DNA from: Pseudomonas sp. DC1.2
GTDB taxonomy: Bacteria > Pseudomonadota > Gammaproteobacteria > Pseudomonadales > Pseudomonadaceae
Direction of reading: 5' to 3'
Assembly: GCF_034351645.1 (NCBI RefSeq)
Contig: NZ_CP133782.1
Location: 377,001 to 441,000, forward strand
Length of the DNA: 64,000 nucleotides
A program made the translations under genes and the position numbers. Below are positions 36,293 through 45,317 of this stretch, piece by piece; the first letter of the stretch is position 1, and every line of letters begins with the position of its first letter. The notes below the pieces were generated by a model. It ran no database searches, was not told where the DNA came from, and saw nothing but the letters and a program-made list of their open reading frames with translations.

Positions 36293-37743
36293 TGCGTTTG
36301 TCCGAACTGAAAAGTGCCGGCCGGACCCCGAGCCTGCCGCTGAATATTTCCTTGGCCGATGCGGCGGGGCCTGCGGAGCTCCAGCTGTTAAGCCTGTTGC
36401 GGGTGTTGCCGGGGCAACGCTATGTCGGTGCCGGCGTCTGGCGTGGCCGGCCGGTGCTGGCCAAATTGTTGGTGGGTAGCAAGGCCGCGCGGCACTTTCA
36501 GCGCGAGCTGGACGGTGTTCGTTTGCTCGCCGCACAAGGCCTGACGACGCCACAGTTATTGGCTGACGGCCTCAAGGACGGCGAGGGTGGCTGGCTGCTC
36601 TTTGACTTCCTTGAGGGCGCCGAAAGCCTCGGAGATGCCTGGAGCCAGGTCGAGTATTTGCCAATGCTGGCGGATGAACAATCTGCGGTACTGGGCGATG
36701 CTCTGGGTGCGATTGGCCAGTTGCACCGCAAAGGCTTGTGGCAGGAAGACCTGCATCTGGACAACTTGCTGCGTCAACGTGGCCGCTTGTATTTGATCGA
36801 TGGCGCCGGAATCTGCGCCGAGACACCGGGTCAGCCACTGTCGCGCCCCAAGGTACTGGAGAACCTCGGTGTGTTTTTCGCTCAGTTACCCAAGTCTCTT
36901 GAGCCGTTCACCGAAGAGTTGCTGGTGTATTACCTGTTGAGCAACGGCGAGCACGCCTTGCCCATGGAAGCTTTGCAGAAGCAGATCGATAAGGTGCGTC
37001 GCTGGCGCTTGAAGGACTTCCTGATCAAGTGCGGCCGCGACTGCACGCTCTTCGGCGTTCGGCGCGGGGCGTTTGGCTTGCGGGCGATTCGTCGCGAGGA
37101 GGAAGCGGCAATGCTGCCGGTGCTGGAACAGGCCGATGCCTTGCTTGATCAGGGCCATTTGTACAAGACCGGCGGTGCGGCAAGTGTCGGAAAGGTTGAG
37201 GTGGCCGGTCGCACGCTGGTCATCAAGCGCTACAACATCAAGGGGTTTGCCCACTGGCTCAAACGCTTCTGGCGCCCCAGCCGCGCCTGGCACTCATGGC
37301 GTGAAGGCAATCGCCTGGCGTTTCTCGGCATAGCCACACCCAAACCGCTGGCCTTGCTGGAAAAGCGTTTTCTGTGGCTGCGCAGCCGGGCGTATCTGGT
37401 GACCGAGTACCTGCCTGGGCCTGACATCATCGAGCGTTTTGCGCCTTACGTTGAGGGCGGGGACGCGCCCGAAGCTGAGTTGCTCGCGCTGGATCATTTG
37501 TTTGCCGAGTTGATTCGCGAGCGCATCAGTCATGGTGATTTCAAAGGCCATAACCTGTTCTGGCAGCAGGATCGCTGGGCGCTGATTGATCTGGATTCAA
37601 TGTGTCAGCACGGCTCGGTGGGCAGCTTTGCTCCGGCGTATGCGCGGGATCGGGCGCGCTTTATGCGCAATTGGCCTGAGAGCAGTGCGCTGTATCAAGT
37701 CATTGATCAGCGTCTACCTAAAGACATCACCAACGCTGCTTGA
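36292..37743 (+). CDS. Tandem LPS kinase-like protein, fourth of the run
   Basis: A 483-residue protein with two kinase-like halves. The N-terminal half has LHRKGLWQEDLHLDNLL and LYLIDGAGI; the C-terminal half has SHGDFKGHNLFW and ALIDLDSM. Both therefore keep the Asp and Asn of the catalytic loop and the metal Asp. ATG 36292 is chosen because AAAGGAG lies just upstream and it overlaps the previous stop (TGATG); an earlier in-frame start adds 41 unrelated residues. It corresponds in position to PA5006 of PAO1 (memory). Substrate is presumably core sugar; not proven. A small UUCG-type hairpin (37748-37759) follows the stop. Confidence 0.85.
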   Translation: MRLSELKSAGRTPSLPLNISLADAAGPAELQLLSLLRVLPGQRYVGAGVWRGRPVLAKLLVGSKAARHFQRELDGVRLLAAQGLTTPQLLADGLKDGEGGWLLFDFLEGAESLGDAWSQVEYLPMLADEQSAVLGDALGAIGQLHRKGLWQEDLHLDNLLRQRGRLYLIDGAGICAETPGQPLSRPKVLENLGVFFAQLPKSLEPFTEELLVYYLLSNGEHALPMEALQKQIDKVRRWRLKDFLIKCGRDCTLFGVRRGAFGLRAIRREEEAAMLPVLEQADALLDQGHLYKTGGAASVGKVEVAGRTLVIKRYNIKGFAHWLKRFWRPSRAWHSWREGNRLAFLGIATPKPLALLEKRFLWLRSRAYLVTEYLPGPDIIERFAPYVEGGDAPEAELLALDHLFAELIRERISHGDFKGHNLFWQQDRWALIDLDSMCQHGSVGSFAPAYARDRARFMRNWPESSALYQVIDQRLPKDITNAA

Positions 37744-37899
37744 GTCGGGCCTTCGGGCCTATTGCGAGCAGGTTGCGCCCACAGGGATTTGGTGTTGAAC
37801 GTCCATTGGGTGTTCGACGCCAATCAACGGTGTGAGCGAGTCTGTTCGCGATGCAGGTGCTCGGTCCTTCAGTGGATTAAGGCGCGGCAAATAGCGCTG

Positions 37900-37928
37900 G
37901 GTCATTCCCGCCATCTTTACGCTATAAT
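37900..37928 (+). promoter_or_regulatory. Probable promoter before the carbamoyltransferase gene
   Basis: A consensus -10 TATAAT (37923-37928) lies 93 bases before the GTG start. The -35 region is weak. It sits in the 277-base gap after the kinase run and suggests a second transcription unit starting at the carbamoyltransferase. Confidence 0.45.
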
Positions 37929-38020
37929 CCCGCCCTTTAGCTGTCTCTCGCCCCTTGCGAGGGCACATTAATTTTTGAGGCGCAGTGCGCCTGAATGCAG
38001 ACTAAAGAGGCTAGACCCCT

Positions 38021-39778
38021 GTGGCATTGACGATTCTTGGCCTGTCCGGCGCCCTTAGCCATGATCCTTCCGCAGCCTTGTACATCGACGGCAAGCTGGT
38101 GGCGGCGGCGGAAGAAGAGCGCTTCGTTCGCGATAAACATGCAAAGAACCGCATGCCCTACGAATCGGCGAAGTTCTGCCTCGAACAGGCCGGTATCAAG
38201 CCGTCCGACGTTGATGTGGTGGCGATTCCTTTTGCCCCTATCAGCTTGTTCGGCAAAGCGCGCTGGCATTACGCCAAGCGTTACTGGTATGCCCCGGACC
38301 GTGCGCTTGACGCGATCCTGATGGGCAATCGCCGCTACAAGCGCTATCGCAACAAGATCGTGTTCTGCCTGGAACAACTGGGCTTTGACCCGAAGAAAAT
38401 CAAGATCGAGCCGGTCGAGCATCACCTGGCACATGCCTCCAGCGCTTACCACTGCTCCGGTTTCAAAGAGAAAACCGCGATCCTCGGTATCGACGGCAAA
38501 GGTGAGTACGCCACGACCTTCTTCGGTTACGGCGAGAACGGCAAGATCCACAAGATCAAGGAATTCTTCGATCCTGACTCCCTCGGCGGCCTGTACGGTG
38601 CGATCACCGAGTTCCTCGGTTTCGAGATGCTCGACGGCGAGTTCAAGGTCATGGGCATGGCGCCATATGGCGATCCAAGCAAATACGATTTCTCGCGTTT
38701 GGCTTCCTTCGAAAACGGCGAGCTGGTGATTAACACGGACTACGCCAACGTCATCGGCCTGCGTCGCTACAAAGAGAAGGGCAAAGGTTTCTACTTCTCG
38801 CCGAAGCTGATCGAGTGGTTGGGTCCGAAGCGTGAAGGCGATATCGCTGACGAGCCTTACATCCATTACGCCGCCAGCATGCAAGCGCTGTTCGAAAAGA
38901 TCTCGCTGCAGATGATCGACCACTACCTGGGCGACGTGCTCAAGGAAACCGGCAAGTTGGCCTTCGCCGGTGGCTGTGCGTTGAACGTCAAGCTGAACCA
39001 GAAAATTATCGCCCGTGACGACGTCACCGAGCTGTTCGTGCAACCGGCGTCCGGCGATGCCGGCACCGCGGTCGGCGCGGCGGCTTACGTGTCCCATGCC
39101 CGTGGCGTGCCGGTCGAGAAGATGGAACACGTCTACCTCGGCCCGTCGTACAGCAACGAAGACGTGATCGCCGCGTGCGCCCGTCACCCAAGTAAGCCAA
39201 CCTGGCGCAAGCTCGAGAACATGCCGGAAAACATCGCCAAAATCATGGTCGATGGCAACCCGGTGGCGTGGTTCCAGGGACGCATGGAGTTTGGTCCGCG
39301 CGCCTTGGGTGGTCGTTCGATCATCGGTTGTCCGAGCGCCACTGGCGTGGCTGACCGTATCAACCACCAGATCAAGTTCCGCGAGCGCTGGAGGCCTTTC
39401 TGCCCGTCCATGCTCGACACCGTCGCGCCGCAGATGATCAAGATCGATCACCCAGCGCCGTTCATGACGTTCACCTTTGAAGTGGCTGAAGAGTGGAAGG
39501 CCCGCGTGCCGGAAGTTGTGCATGAAGACGGCACGTCTCGGGCTCAGGTGCTCAAGCGCGAATACAACCCGCGCTATTACGACATGATGAAAGCGCTGGA
39601 AGTGCTGACCGGTAACGGCGTGTCGCTGAACACCTCGCTCAACCGCCGTGGCGAGCCGATGATCTGCTCGCCGACCGACGCACTGAACATGTTCTTCGGC
39701 TCGGACCTGCAGTACCTGATCATGGAAGACATTCTGGTGGTCAAAGAGGGTGCGAACGCTTATGACACGCTCGGCTGA
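38021..39778 (+). CDS. wapO: Carbamoyltransferase of LPS core decoration
   Basis: A 585-residue NodU/CmcH-type O-carbamoyltransferase. It uses carbamoyl phosphate and ATP, here most likely to carbamoylate heptose II of the core, as known for P. aeruginosa LPS. Family strings are LGLSGALSHDPSAALYIDGKL, EHHLAHASSAYHCSGF with the metal-binding His residues, AGGCALNVKLNQKI, GDAGTAVGAAAY and GRMEFGPRALGGRSI. The GTG start (38021) has AAGAGG ten bases upstream. Symbol is from memory of PA5005. Its end overlaps the next gene by 17 bases. Confidence 0.88.
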   Translation: MALTILGLSGALSHDPSAALYIDGKLVAAAEEERFVRDKHAKNRMPYESAKFCLEQAGIKPSDVDVVAIPFAPISLFGKARWHYAKRYWYAPDRALDAILMGNRRYKRYRNKIVFCLEQLGFDPKKIKIEPVEHHLAHASSAYHCSGFKEKTAILGIDGKGEYATTFFGYGENGKIHKIKEFFDPDSLGGLYGAITEFLGFEMLDGEFKVMGMAPYGDPSKYDFSRLASFENGELVINTDYANVIGLRRYKEKGKGFYFSPKLIEWLGPKREGDIADEPYIHYAASMQALFEKISLQMIDHYLGDVLKETGKLAFAGGCALNVKLNQKIIARDDVTELFVQPASGDAGTAVGAAAYVSHARGVPVEKMEHVYLGPSYSNEDVIAACARHPSKPTWRKLENMPENIAKIMVDGNPVAWFQGRMEFGPRALGGRSIIGCPSATGVADRINHQIKFRERWRPFCPSMLDTVAPQMIKIDHPAPFMTFTFEVAEEWKARVPEVVHEDGTSRAQVLKREYNPRYYDMMKALEVLTGNGVSLNTSLNRRGEPMICSPTDALNMFFGSDLQYLIMEDILVVKEGANAYDTLG

Positions 39779-40892
39779 ACGCCATGTGCTGCAGTTTTGT
39801 CACGGCTATGACGGGCCGTTCCTTGACTGCGCCCGGCAATACGCCAGCCTGTTCGCAGGGACCGGATATCGGGTGACCACGGTCTTCTTGACCGGGGCCG
39901 CCGATGCCGAAGTCGCCGCGGGTTGTGCTTCTGATGAAGTGCTGTTCATGGAATACAGCTCCAAGGCTATTCGTGGATTGAAGCTGGGGGCCATCGGTGA
40001 TCTGCGCAAGATCGCCGCCTCGCGCAATTTCAGTTTCTGCATCGCGCACCGTTTCAAGCCGACCTACATTGCCCTGCTCGGCACTTCGCTGCCGGTGATG
40101 GGTGTGCATCACGCGTTTGGCGATTACAAGCGCCGCACTCGCACACTGTTCGCGCATATTTTTCGCAAGCGCTTGAGCCTGCTTGGGGTTTCCGATGCGG
40201 TGCGCGACGACCTGCGGCGTTGCCTGCCGAAATGGTCAGAGGCGCGTATCCAGACGCTCTACAACCGTATCGATGTGCAGGCGTTGCAAGTCACTCAGGT
40301 ATCGACCCGTGAGGCTCGGGAAACCCTCGGCCTGGCAGCAGACGCCTGGGTGGTCGGTAATGTTGGACGCCTGCACCCCGACAAGGACCAGGCTACGCTG
40401 CTGCGCGGTTTCGCCATGGCGCTCTCAGGGTTGCCGGCCAACAGCCAATTGGCGATTCTCGGCACCGGGCGCCTGGAGCAGGACCTTAAGTCACTGGCGC
40501 TTGAACTCGGCATTGGCGACCGAGTGTTATTTCTGGGTCAGGTGCCCGAGGCTCGGCGTTACTTTCGCGCCTTCGATGTGTTTGCCCTGAGTTCCGATCA
40601 CGAACCCTTCGGTATGGTGCTACTCGAAGCCATGGCTGCCGGCGTACCTTTGCTCGCCACCGCATGCGGCGGCGCGAAGGAAGTGGTTGAAGGTGTCGGC
40701 ATCTTGTTTCCGTTGGGTGATGCCGAACACATGGCTCAGGGACTGCAACATCTGGCGGCGATGGATCAACAACAACGTCACCAGTGCGCCGAACTGATGC
40801 TTGATCGCTTGCGTGAGCATTTCTGCGATCGGGCGGTGCGCGATACTTTCTGGCGTTTGCCGGCCGTTATCGATCTGGCGCCGAGGGGCTGA
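39762..40892 (+). CDS. wapH: LPS outer-core glycosyltransferase WapH
   Basis: A 376-residue GT4-family glycosyltransferase. Landmarks are HVLQFCHGYDGPFLDCARQY, HRFKPTYIALLG, VGNVGRLHPDKDQATLLRG and DHEPFGMVLLEAMAAGVPLLA (E-x7-E motif region). In P. aeruginosa WapH adds a glucose to the outer core. ATG 39762 fits better than GTG 39750, which would sit right on the AAAGAGG ribosome site. It overlaps the carbamoyltransferase by 17 bases and the mig-14 ATG by one (TGATG). Also resembles the Ssg-like gene at 44163 in overall layout, a sign of shared ancestry. Confidence 0.88.
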   Translation: MTRSAERHVLQFCHGYDGPFLDCARQYASLFAGTGYRVTTVFLTGAADAEVAAGCASDEVLFMEYSSKAIRGLKLGAIGDLRKIAASRNFSFCIAHRFKPTYIALLGTSLPVMGVHHAFGDYKRRTRTLFAHIFRKRLSLLGVSDAVRDDLRRCLPKWSEARIQTLYNRIDVQALQVTQVSTREARETLGLAADAWVVGNVGRLHPDKDQATLLRGFAMALSGLPANSQLAILGTGRLEQDLKSLALELGIGDRVLFLGQVPEARRYFRAFDVFALSSDHEPFGMVLLEAMAAGVPLLATACGGAKEVVEGVGILFPLGDAEHMAQGLQHLAAMDQQQRHQCAELMLDRLREHFCDRAVRDTFWRLPAVIDLAPRG

Positions 40893-41788
40893 TGCTCAAG
40901 CGATTTCAAGGCTGGCGCGAGCGTGGCTGGGTGCCGGTTGACGCTTCGACTTATGCACAGGCCTGGGCCCGATTTGGCGGCAGCGTCGCGACGCACCCGC
41001 TAGTGGTCGAGCGCTTGGCGCAGTTGGCGGGTATTGCCGTGCGCTACTTGGCCTGGGAGCAGCACGGCGAACTCAAAGCCGCGATCCCGACCTGGGGCCG
41101 CGACCTGGCGCTGTCCAAAGACGTGCTCAAACGCTGCGGAAAAAAAGGCCTGTTCGACCTCGGCAATGCCGAATTGATCCTGCCGGCCGCGGCCGATGCC
41201 CAGGCGCCCTTGCGTCACCGTGGGCGCTATCTGTCGGCACTCAACGAAGGCCGTTTTACCGGCATCAAGTTACAGGCCGAGCAGTTGGCCATGGCCCGTA
41301 CTCCCGAAGAACTGTCGAAGAAGTTTCGCTACAACCAGCGCCGTGAGCTGCGTTTGCTGGAAGAAGCGGGCGGGGTGGTACGCCCGGTCAGCGAGTTTTC
41401 CAGCCGTGAGCTGGCGGCGATTTACTGCGACCTGTTCCTGCGCCGTTGGGGCTTTACCGCTACCGGTGCGGCGCACATGGGCGAGGTGATCGAGCTGCTG
41501 CGTGAGTTCCTGATCGGCTCGGTGATTTTCCTCAATGACGCGCCGATTGCGATTCAGTTGGTCTACCGCGTCGAAGCGCCGCAGTGGATCAGCGTTGAGT
41601 ACATCAATGGCGGCGTGGACCCTCAAAACCGCGAGTTCAGCCCTGGCAGCGTGTTGAGTTTTCTCAACACCCAAAGCGCTTGGGAGCAGGCGCGAGCCCT
41701 GGATAAACCCCTGAGGTTTTCCTTCGGTCGCGCCGACCGTGAATACAAGGACCGCTGGTGCAATCCTGTGCCGGTCTTCACCGTATGA
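40892..41788 (+). CDS. mig-14: Mig-14 family antimicrobial peptide resistance protein
   Basis: A 298-residue protein related to Salmonella Mig-14, which associates with the inner membrane and supports resistance to cationic peptides such as polymyxin. The fold is GNAT-like: FRYNQRRELRLLEEAGG, YCDLFLRRWGFTATGA and PLRFSFGRADREYKDRW are typical strings. It overlaps the stop of wapH and the start of the deacetylase gene, so it is coexpressed with LPS core enzymes. The biochemical activity of the family is not settled; acyl or aminoacyl transfer is a guess. Confidence 0.88.
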   Translation: MLKRFQGWRERGWVPVDASTYAQAWARFGGSVATHPLVVERLAQLAGIAVRYLAWEQHGELKAAIPTWGRDLALSKDVLKRCGKKGLFDLGNAELILPAAADAQAPLRHRGRYLSALNEGRFTGIKLQAEQLAMARTPEELSKKFRYNQRRELRLLEEAGGVVRPVSEFSSRELAAIYCDLFLRRWGFTATGAAHMGEVIELLREFLIGSVIFLNDAPIAIQLVYRVEAPQWISVEYINGGVDPQNREFSPGSVLSFLNTQSAWEQARALDKPLRFSFGRADREYKDRWCNPVPVFTV

Positions 41789-43245
41789 GCCAACCCATGA
41801 GCCGCAAACAGCTACTGCTCAAGCGTCACCGTCGCAACAAGCGCATCGGGCTGCTGATCGCGCTGGCGCTGCTGATTATCGTCGGCGTGCTGGTGGCCTG
41901 GTGGTTGCCGCTGGTACTTGCGGTGTTGGGGTGGGTCGCCCATGAGGCGTGGTTTGCCGATCACTTGTTCTATTCGCCGAAAGACGACTATCAGTACCGT
42001 TTTGCGCCCTACACCCAGCAGCCTAAGGTTCATCTGGTCGGCGAGCACCTGCGGTTGGATGAAGGCGTCATGCTGGTCGACGACGCCACGCTGATCCTGG
42101 CGTTGCGGGTAAAGAGTACTTGGCTGGGGCGCTTTATCGACCCGGTGGTCGAGTTGCTGGGAGGGAATCACCCGGACCGGCAAACCTTTGAACGTGGTGT
42201 CAACGGCTTGCGCTACCTGAACCTCAGTGGCCAGGCGCATGTCTTGTCGAAAGGTGAGCTGCGTTTGCGCGGGCGTTTCTGCCGATTGCTCGGCGAGCCC
42301 GTGCTCTGGGCCTTCGAACAACCGGATTATCACCGTCAGCGGGTGATGGTGATCGCGCCGCACGCCGATGACGCCGAGTTGGCGGCGTATGGTTTGTACA
42401 GTCAGGCCGACGAAGCCTGGATTGTGACCCTGACCGCAGGCGAGATTGAAGCCGAGCACTATCAGCAGATGGGTTTGAGCCAAGTTGAAGCGGCGCGGCT
42501 CAAGGGCCGTTTGCGAGCCTGGGACAGCATTGCCGTGCCGCGTTGGGCCGGTGTGCCGCAATCCAACTGCGTGCAGTTGGGCTATTTTTGCCTGCAATTG
42601 GCGGCCATGCAGGCCGCGCCAACTCAGCCGATGGGGTCGCGCGAAGCGCAGTTGGGCGACACGCGACTGTTCCGCCAGTTGAACCCGTTTACCCTGCCCG
42701 GCGATGCCGATGGTGCGCCGACCTGGAACAATTTGTTGGCCGACCTGCGTGAATTGCTGTTGCGAGCACGCCCTGACGTGATCGTACTGCCGCACCCGAC
42801 CCTCGATCCGCACCCTGATCACATTTGCGCCCAGCAAGCGGTCGTTGAAGCGCTAAGAGGACTGGAGTGGCAGCCGACCTTGCTCGGGTACGCCAACCAT
42901 CTGCACGACAATGACCGCTGGCCGATGGGCGATGCCGGCCAGGGGGTCGCGCTGCCGCCTGCGTTCGATTCGACGGTGATGATGCAGCCCTGCTGCCTGT
43001 CGCTTTCAGTGGAATTGCAGCGTGACAAAGCGATGGCGCTGGGCATGATGCATGACCTGCAACCACCGATGCCGTTCAAGCGTCGTTTGCGTCGGATGAT
43101 CCAGCGGTTGCTGGCGCGCAGGCAGCCATCTCTTTATGGCGAGAACGAGTTTTTTCGCAAGGCTGTCCGGCGTCATGAGCTTTTGTGGCTTTTGAATTAT
43201 GGTGAAATACTCCGCCAGGCAGAACTGAAACACAACGCGGCTTAG
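41785..43245 (+). CDS. dnpA: PIG-L family de-N-acetylase (DnpA-like)
   Basis: A 486-residue membrane-anchored protein. After a basic start (MSRKQLLLKRHRRNKR) comes one or two hydrophobic helices (about residues 21-52), an N-terminal domain, then the LmbE/PIG-L zinc deacetylase: VIAPHADDAELAAYGLY and LPHPTLDPHPDHICAQQAVV hold the metal-binding His and Asp residues. In P. aeruginosa DnpA influences persister formation and probably deacetylates a core or surface sugar. ATG 41785 overlaps the mig-14 stop (ATGA); an in-frame ATG four codons later is also possible. Context says LPS modification. Confidence 0.88.
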   Translation: MSQPMSRKQLLLKRHRRNKRIGLLIALALLIIVGVLVAWWLPLVLAVLGWVAHEAWFADHLFYSPKDDYQYRFAPYTQQPKVHLVGEHLRLDEGVMLVDDATLILALRVKSTWLGRFIDPVVELLGGNHPDRQTFERGVNGLRYLNLSGQAHVLSKGELRLRGRFCRLLGEPVLWAFEQPDYHRQRVMVIAPHADDAELAAYGLYSQADEAWIVTLTAGEIEAEHYQQMGLSQVEAARLKGRLRAWDSIAVPRWAGVPQSNCVQLGYFCLQLAAMQAAPTQPMGSREAQLGDTRLFRQLNPFTLPGDADGAPTWNNLLADLRELLLRARPDVIVLPHPTLDPHPDHICAQQAVVEALRGLEWQPTLLGYANHLHDNDRWPMGDAGQGVALPPAFDSTVMMQPCCLSLSVELQRDKAMALGMMHDLQPPMPFKRRLRRMIQRLLARRQPSLYGENEFFRKAVRRHELLWLLNYGEILRQAELKHNAA

Positions 43246-43281
43246 CATGGCCGGAAACTTTGCATCAGCAGTGAGTATTCT

Positions 43282-44166
43282 GTGACCAACACGTGCCCGC
43301 GTATTCTTTTCCTGATTCCTTTTTTCGGCAAATGGCCGTTCTGGATGCCTTTCTATCTGGAAAGTTGCAGACGCAATCCAAACATCGACTGGCTACTGTT
43401 CAGTGACTGTGGCGTCCCCGAGAATCTTCCGCCCAACGTGACCGTCGAGGCCCTGTCATTCAGTGACTATTGCGCCTTGGTGTCCCATCGGTTGAACATC
43501 GACTTTCAACCGACTGCCGCCTACAAGCTTTGCGACATCAAGCCAGCCTTGGGCCATATTCATGCCGATCGACTGCAAGGCTATGATTTCTGGGCGTTCG
43601 GCGATATCGACCTGGTGTATGGAGACTTGCGCCATTATTTCCCCTCGGACCGGTTGGCTGGTTTTGACCTGTTTTCGACCCATGAACGGCGCGTCGCAGG
43701 GCACCTTTGCCTAATGCGTAACACTGCTCGCAAGCGTGAAGCGTTCAAGCAGATCAAGGGTTGGCAACAGCGCTTTACCGATCAGGAACATCACGCGTTG
43801 GATGAGGGCGCATTCAGCCGTATCTTCATTTGGCGCAAAAATTTCCCCAAACCGTTGTTTAACCTGTTGGGCAAGTTCAATTCGTGGCGCCGCAGCAGCG
43901 AGTTCACTGAGGCCTTTAGCACCCCCGGTGGTTGCATCAAGTGGCATGACGGCACGGACAATTTCCCCTGCCGCTGGTATTGGCGGGACGGTTTTTTGAG
44001 TAATGATCGCGATGGCGATCGCCAGTTTCCGTATTTCCACTTCGTTTGCTGGAAGCGCAACGAGTGGTCTCGGTTGCCCCACCCCGACCCTGCCGAGGTC
44101 AAGCGCATCGCCGCTGAACCGGCCTGGGTCATCGATGCTACTGGTTTCCACCAGGGAGAGTTATGA
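43282..44166 (+). CDS. DUF6625-type putative glycosyltransferase
   Basis: A 294-residue protein that begins PRILFLIPFFGKWPFWMPFYLESCRR and has WAFGDIDLVYGDLRHYF, with a D-x-D motif typical of GT-A sugar-nucleotide transferases. Further strings are GHLCLMRNT and FPYFHFVCWKRNEW. These match what I recall of the DUF6625 family, often found in capsule or LPS loci. GTG 43282 is taken as start, with GAG about eight bases upstream. It is not in this place in PAO1 as I recall, so it may give this strain a distinct outer core. Its stop overlaps the next ATG (ATGA). Donor and acceptor unknown. Confidence 0.75.
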   Translation: MTNTCPRILFLIPFFGKWPFWMPFYLESCRRNPNIDWLLFSDCGVPENLPPNVTVEALSFSDYCALVSHRLNIDFQPTAAYKLCDIKPALGHIHADRLQGYDFWAFGDIDLVYGDLRHYFPSDRLAGFDLFSTHERRVAGHLCLMRNTARKREAFKQIKGWQQRFTDQEHHALDEGAFSRIFIWRKNFPKPLFNLLGKFNSWRRSSEFTEAFSTPGGCIKWHDGTDNFPCRWYWRDGFLSNDRDGDRQFPYFHFVCWKRNEWSRLPHPDPAEVKRIAAEPAWVIDATGFHQGEL

Positions 44167-45317
44167 GTCAGCGGTCAAAGGTGCTGCAGTTGCAGCCTGA
44201 CTACAACGTAAAAGCCCATGATTTCGCCGACCTTGCCGAGCAAATCGTCAAGGCGTTGCCCAGTGATCGCTATGAAGTGACCGCCGCGTTTTTGCGGGGC
44301 AAGCCAGGCCCTGGCGAAGCCGTGAGTCGTGCCGGCCGCTCGGTCTATTTCGAGTTTTCTGACAAGTCGCTCAAGGGCATGCGCCTGCGGGCAATGTGGC
44401 AGCTCTATAAGTTCTGCCGTGCAGAAAAATTTGACGTGGTGATCTGCAACCGATTCAAACCGGTGAACATGATGCTCATGCTCAACCGTTGGTTGAAGGT
44501 GCCTCTGTGCATTGGCATCTCTCACGGTTTTGGTGAGTACGACCGGTTTTACCGGCGTCGCCAGACCCAGCGCCTGATTGATCGTCACTGGCGCTTCGTC
44601 GGCGTATCGCCGGCGGTCAAACAGTACCTGCTGGACTGTGGTTGTGGCTTCACCGACTCAAACACTTACGCAATCACCAATGCCATCGACATCGAACAGG
44701 CCGAAGGCTTGCAGCACAGTCGTGAGCGGGCCCGCGAGTTGCTGGGTATCGACCCGTCGGTAAGGTTGATCGGCGCACTGGGGCGGCTGGTGCCGGTCAA
44801 GGGTCATACCTATCTGTTGCAGGCCTTTGCCGCACTCAAGGACAAGTACCCGAACACTCAATTGGCGATCATTGGAGCCGGGCGCGAAGAGTCGCGTCTG
44901 GCTGCCGAGATCGAACGCCTGGGCCTAAGTGGGCGGGCGCATCTGCTGGGGTTCAAGGACATTGCTTTGCAGTACATCCGTGCGTTCGACATTTGGACCA
45001 TGCCGTCCCTGGCTGAAGGCTTGGGGCTGGCGCTGCTCGAAGGCATGAGCGGGCACTTGCCGGTGATCGCCTCGAACGTGCCGGCCATGTTGCCGCTGAT
45101 TGGCGGTGCGGGCGGCTTGGCGATAACACCCGCCGATGTACCAAGCCTGGTAACGGCGCTGGATCATTATCTTGGGCTGTCGGATGACGAACTCCGGGCC
45201 AAGGGCGAGCAGGCCTATCGTTATCTGCAGGAGCAGCACGACATCGAAGTCTTCCGCCAGGAATATTTGAACCTGATTGACTCAGGCCTGGACCAAGCCC
45301 GCAAGGAACAGCCATGA
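44163..45317 (+). CDS. ssg: Cell-surface glycan glycosyltransferase Ssg
   Basis: A 384-residue GT4-family transferase. Strings: VLQLQPDYNVKAHDFADLA, VICNRFKPVNMMLMLNRW, GALGRLVPVKGHTYLLQAFA and SLAEGLGLALLEGMSGHLPVI. Ssg in Pseudomonas is needed for a full LPS core/O-antigen and affects exopolysaccharide, motility and phage sensitivity (family knowledge). It sits between the DUF6625 gene and wapR with four-base overlaps on both sides, matching the ssg-wapR order in PAO1 from memory. Confidence 0.88.
   Translation: MSQRSKVLQLQPDYNVKAHDFADLAEQIVKALPSDRYEVTAAFLRGKPGPGEAVSRAGRSVYFEFSDKSLKGMRLRAMWQLYKFCRAEKFDVVICNRFKPVNMMLMLNRWLKVPLCIGISHGFGEYDRFYRRRQTQRLIDRHWRFVGVSPAVKQYLLDCGCGFTDSNTYAITNAIDIEQAEGLQHSRERARELLGIDPSVRLIGALGRLVPVKGHTYLLQAFAALKDKYPNTQLAIIGAGREESRLAAEIERLGLSGRAHLLGFKDIALQYIRAFDIWTMPSLAEGLGLALLEGMSGHLPVIASNVPAMLPLIGGAGGLAITPADVPSLVTALDHYLGLSDDELRAKGEQAYRYLQEQHDIEVFRQEYLNLIDSGLDQARKEQP

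Noticed and set aside
37937-39523. 528-residue minus-strand frame opposite the carbamoyltransferase
   Set aside because: Shadow of the carbamoyltransferase; no recognisable motif.
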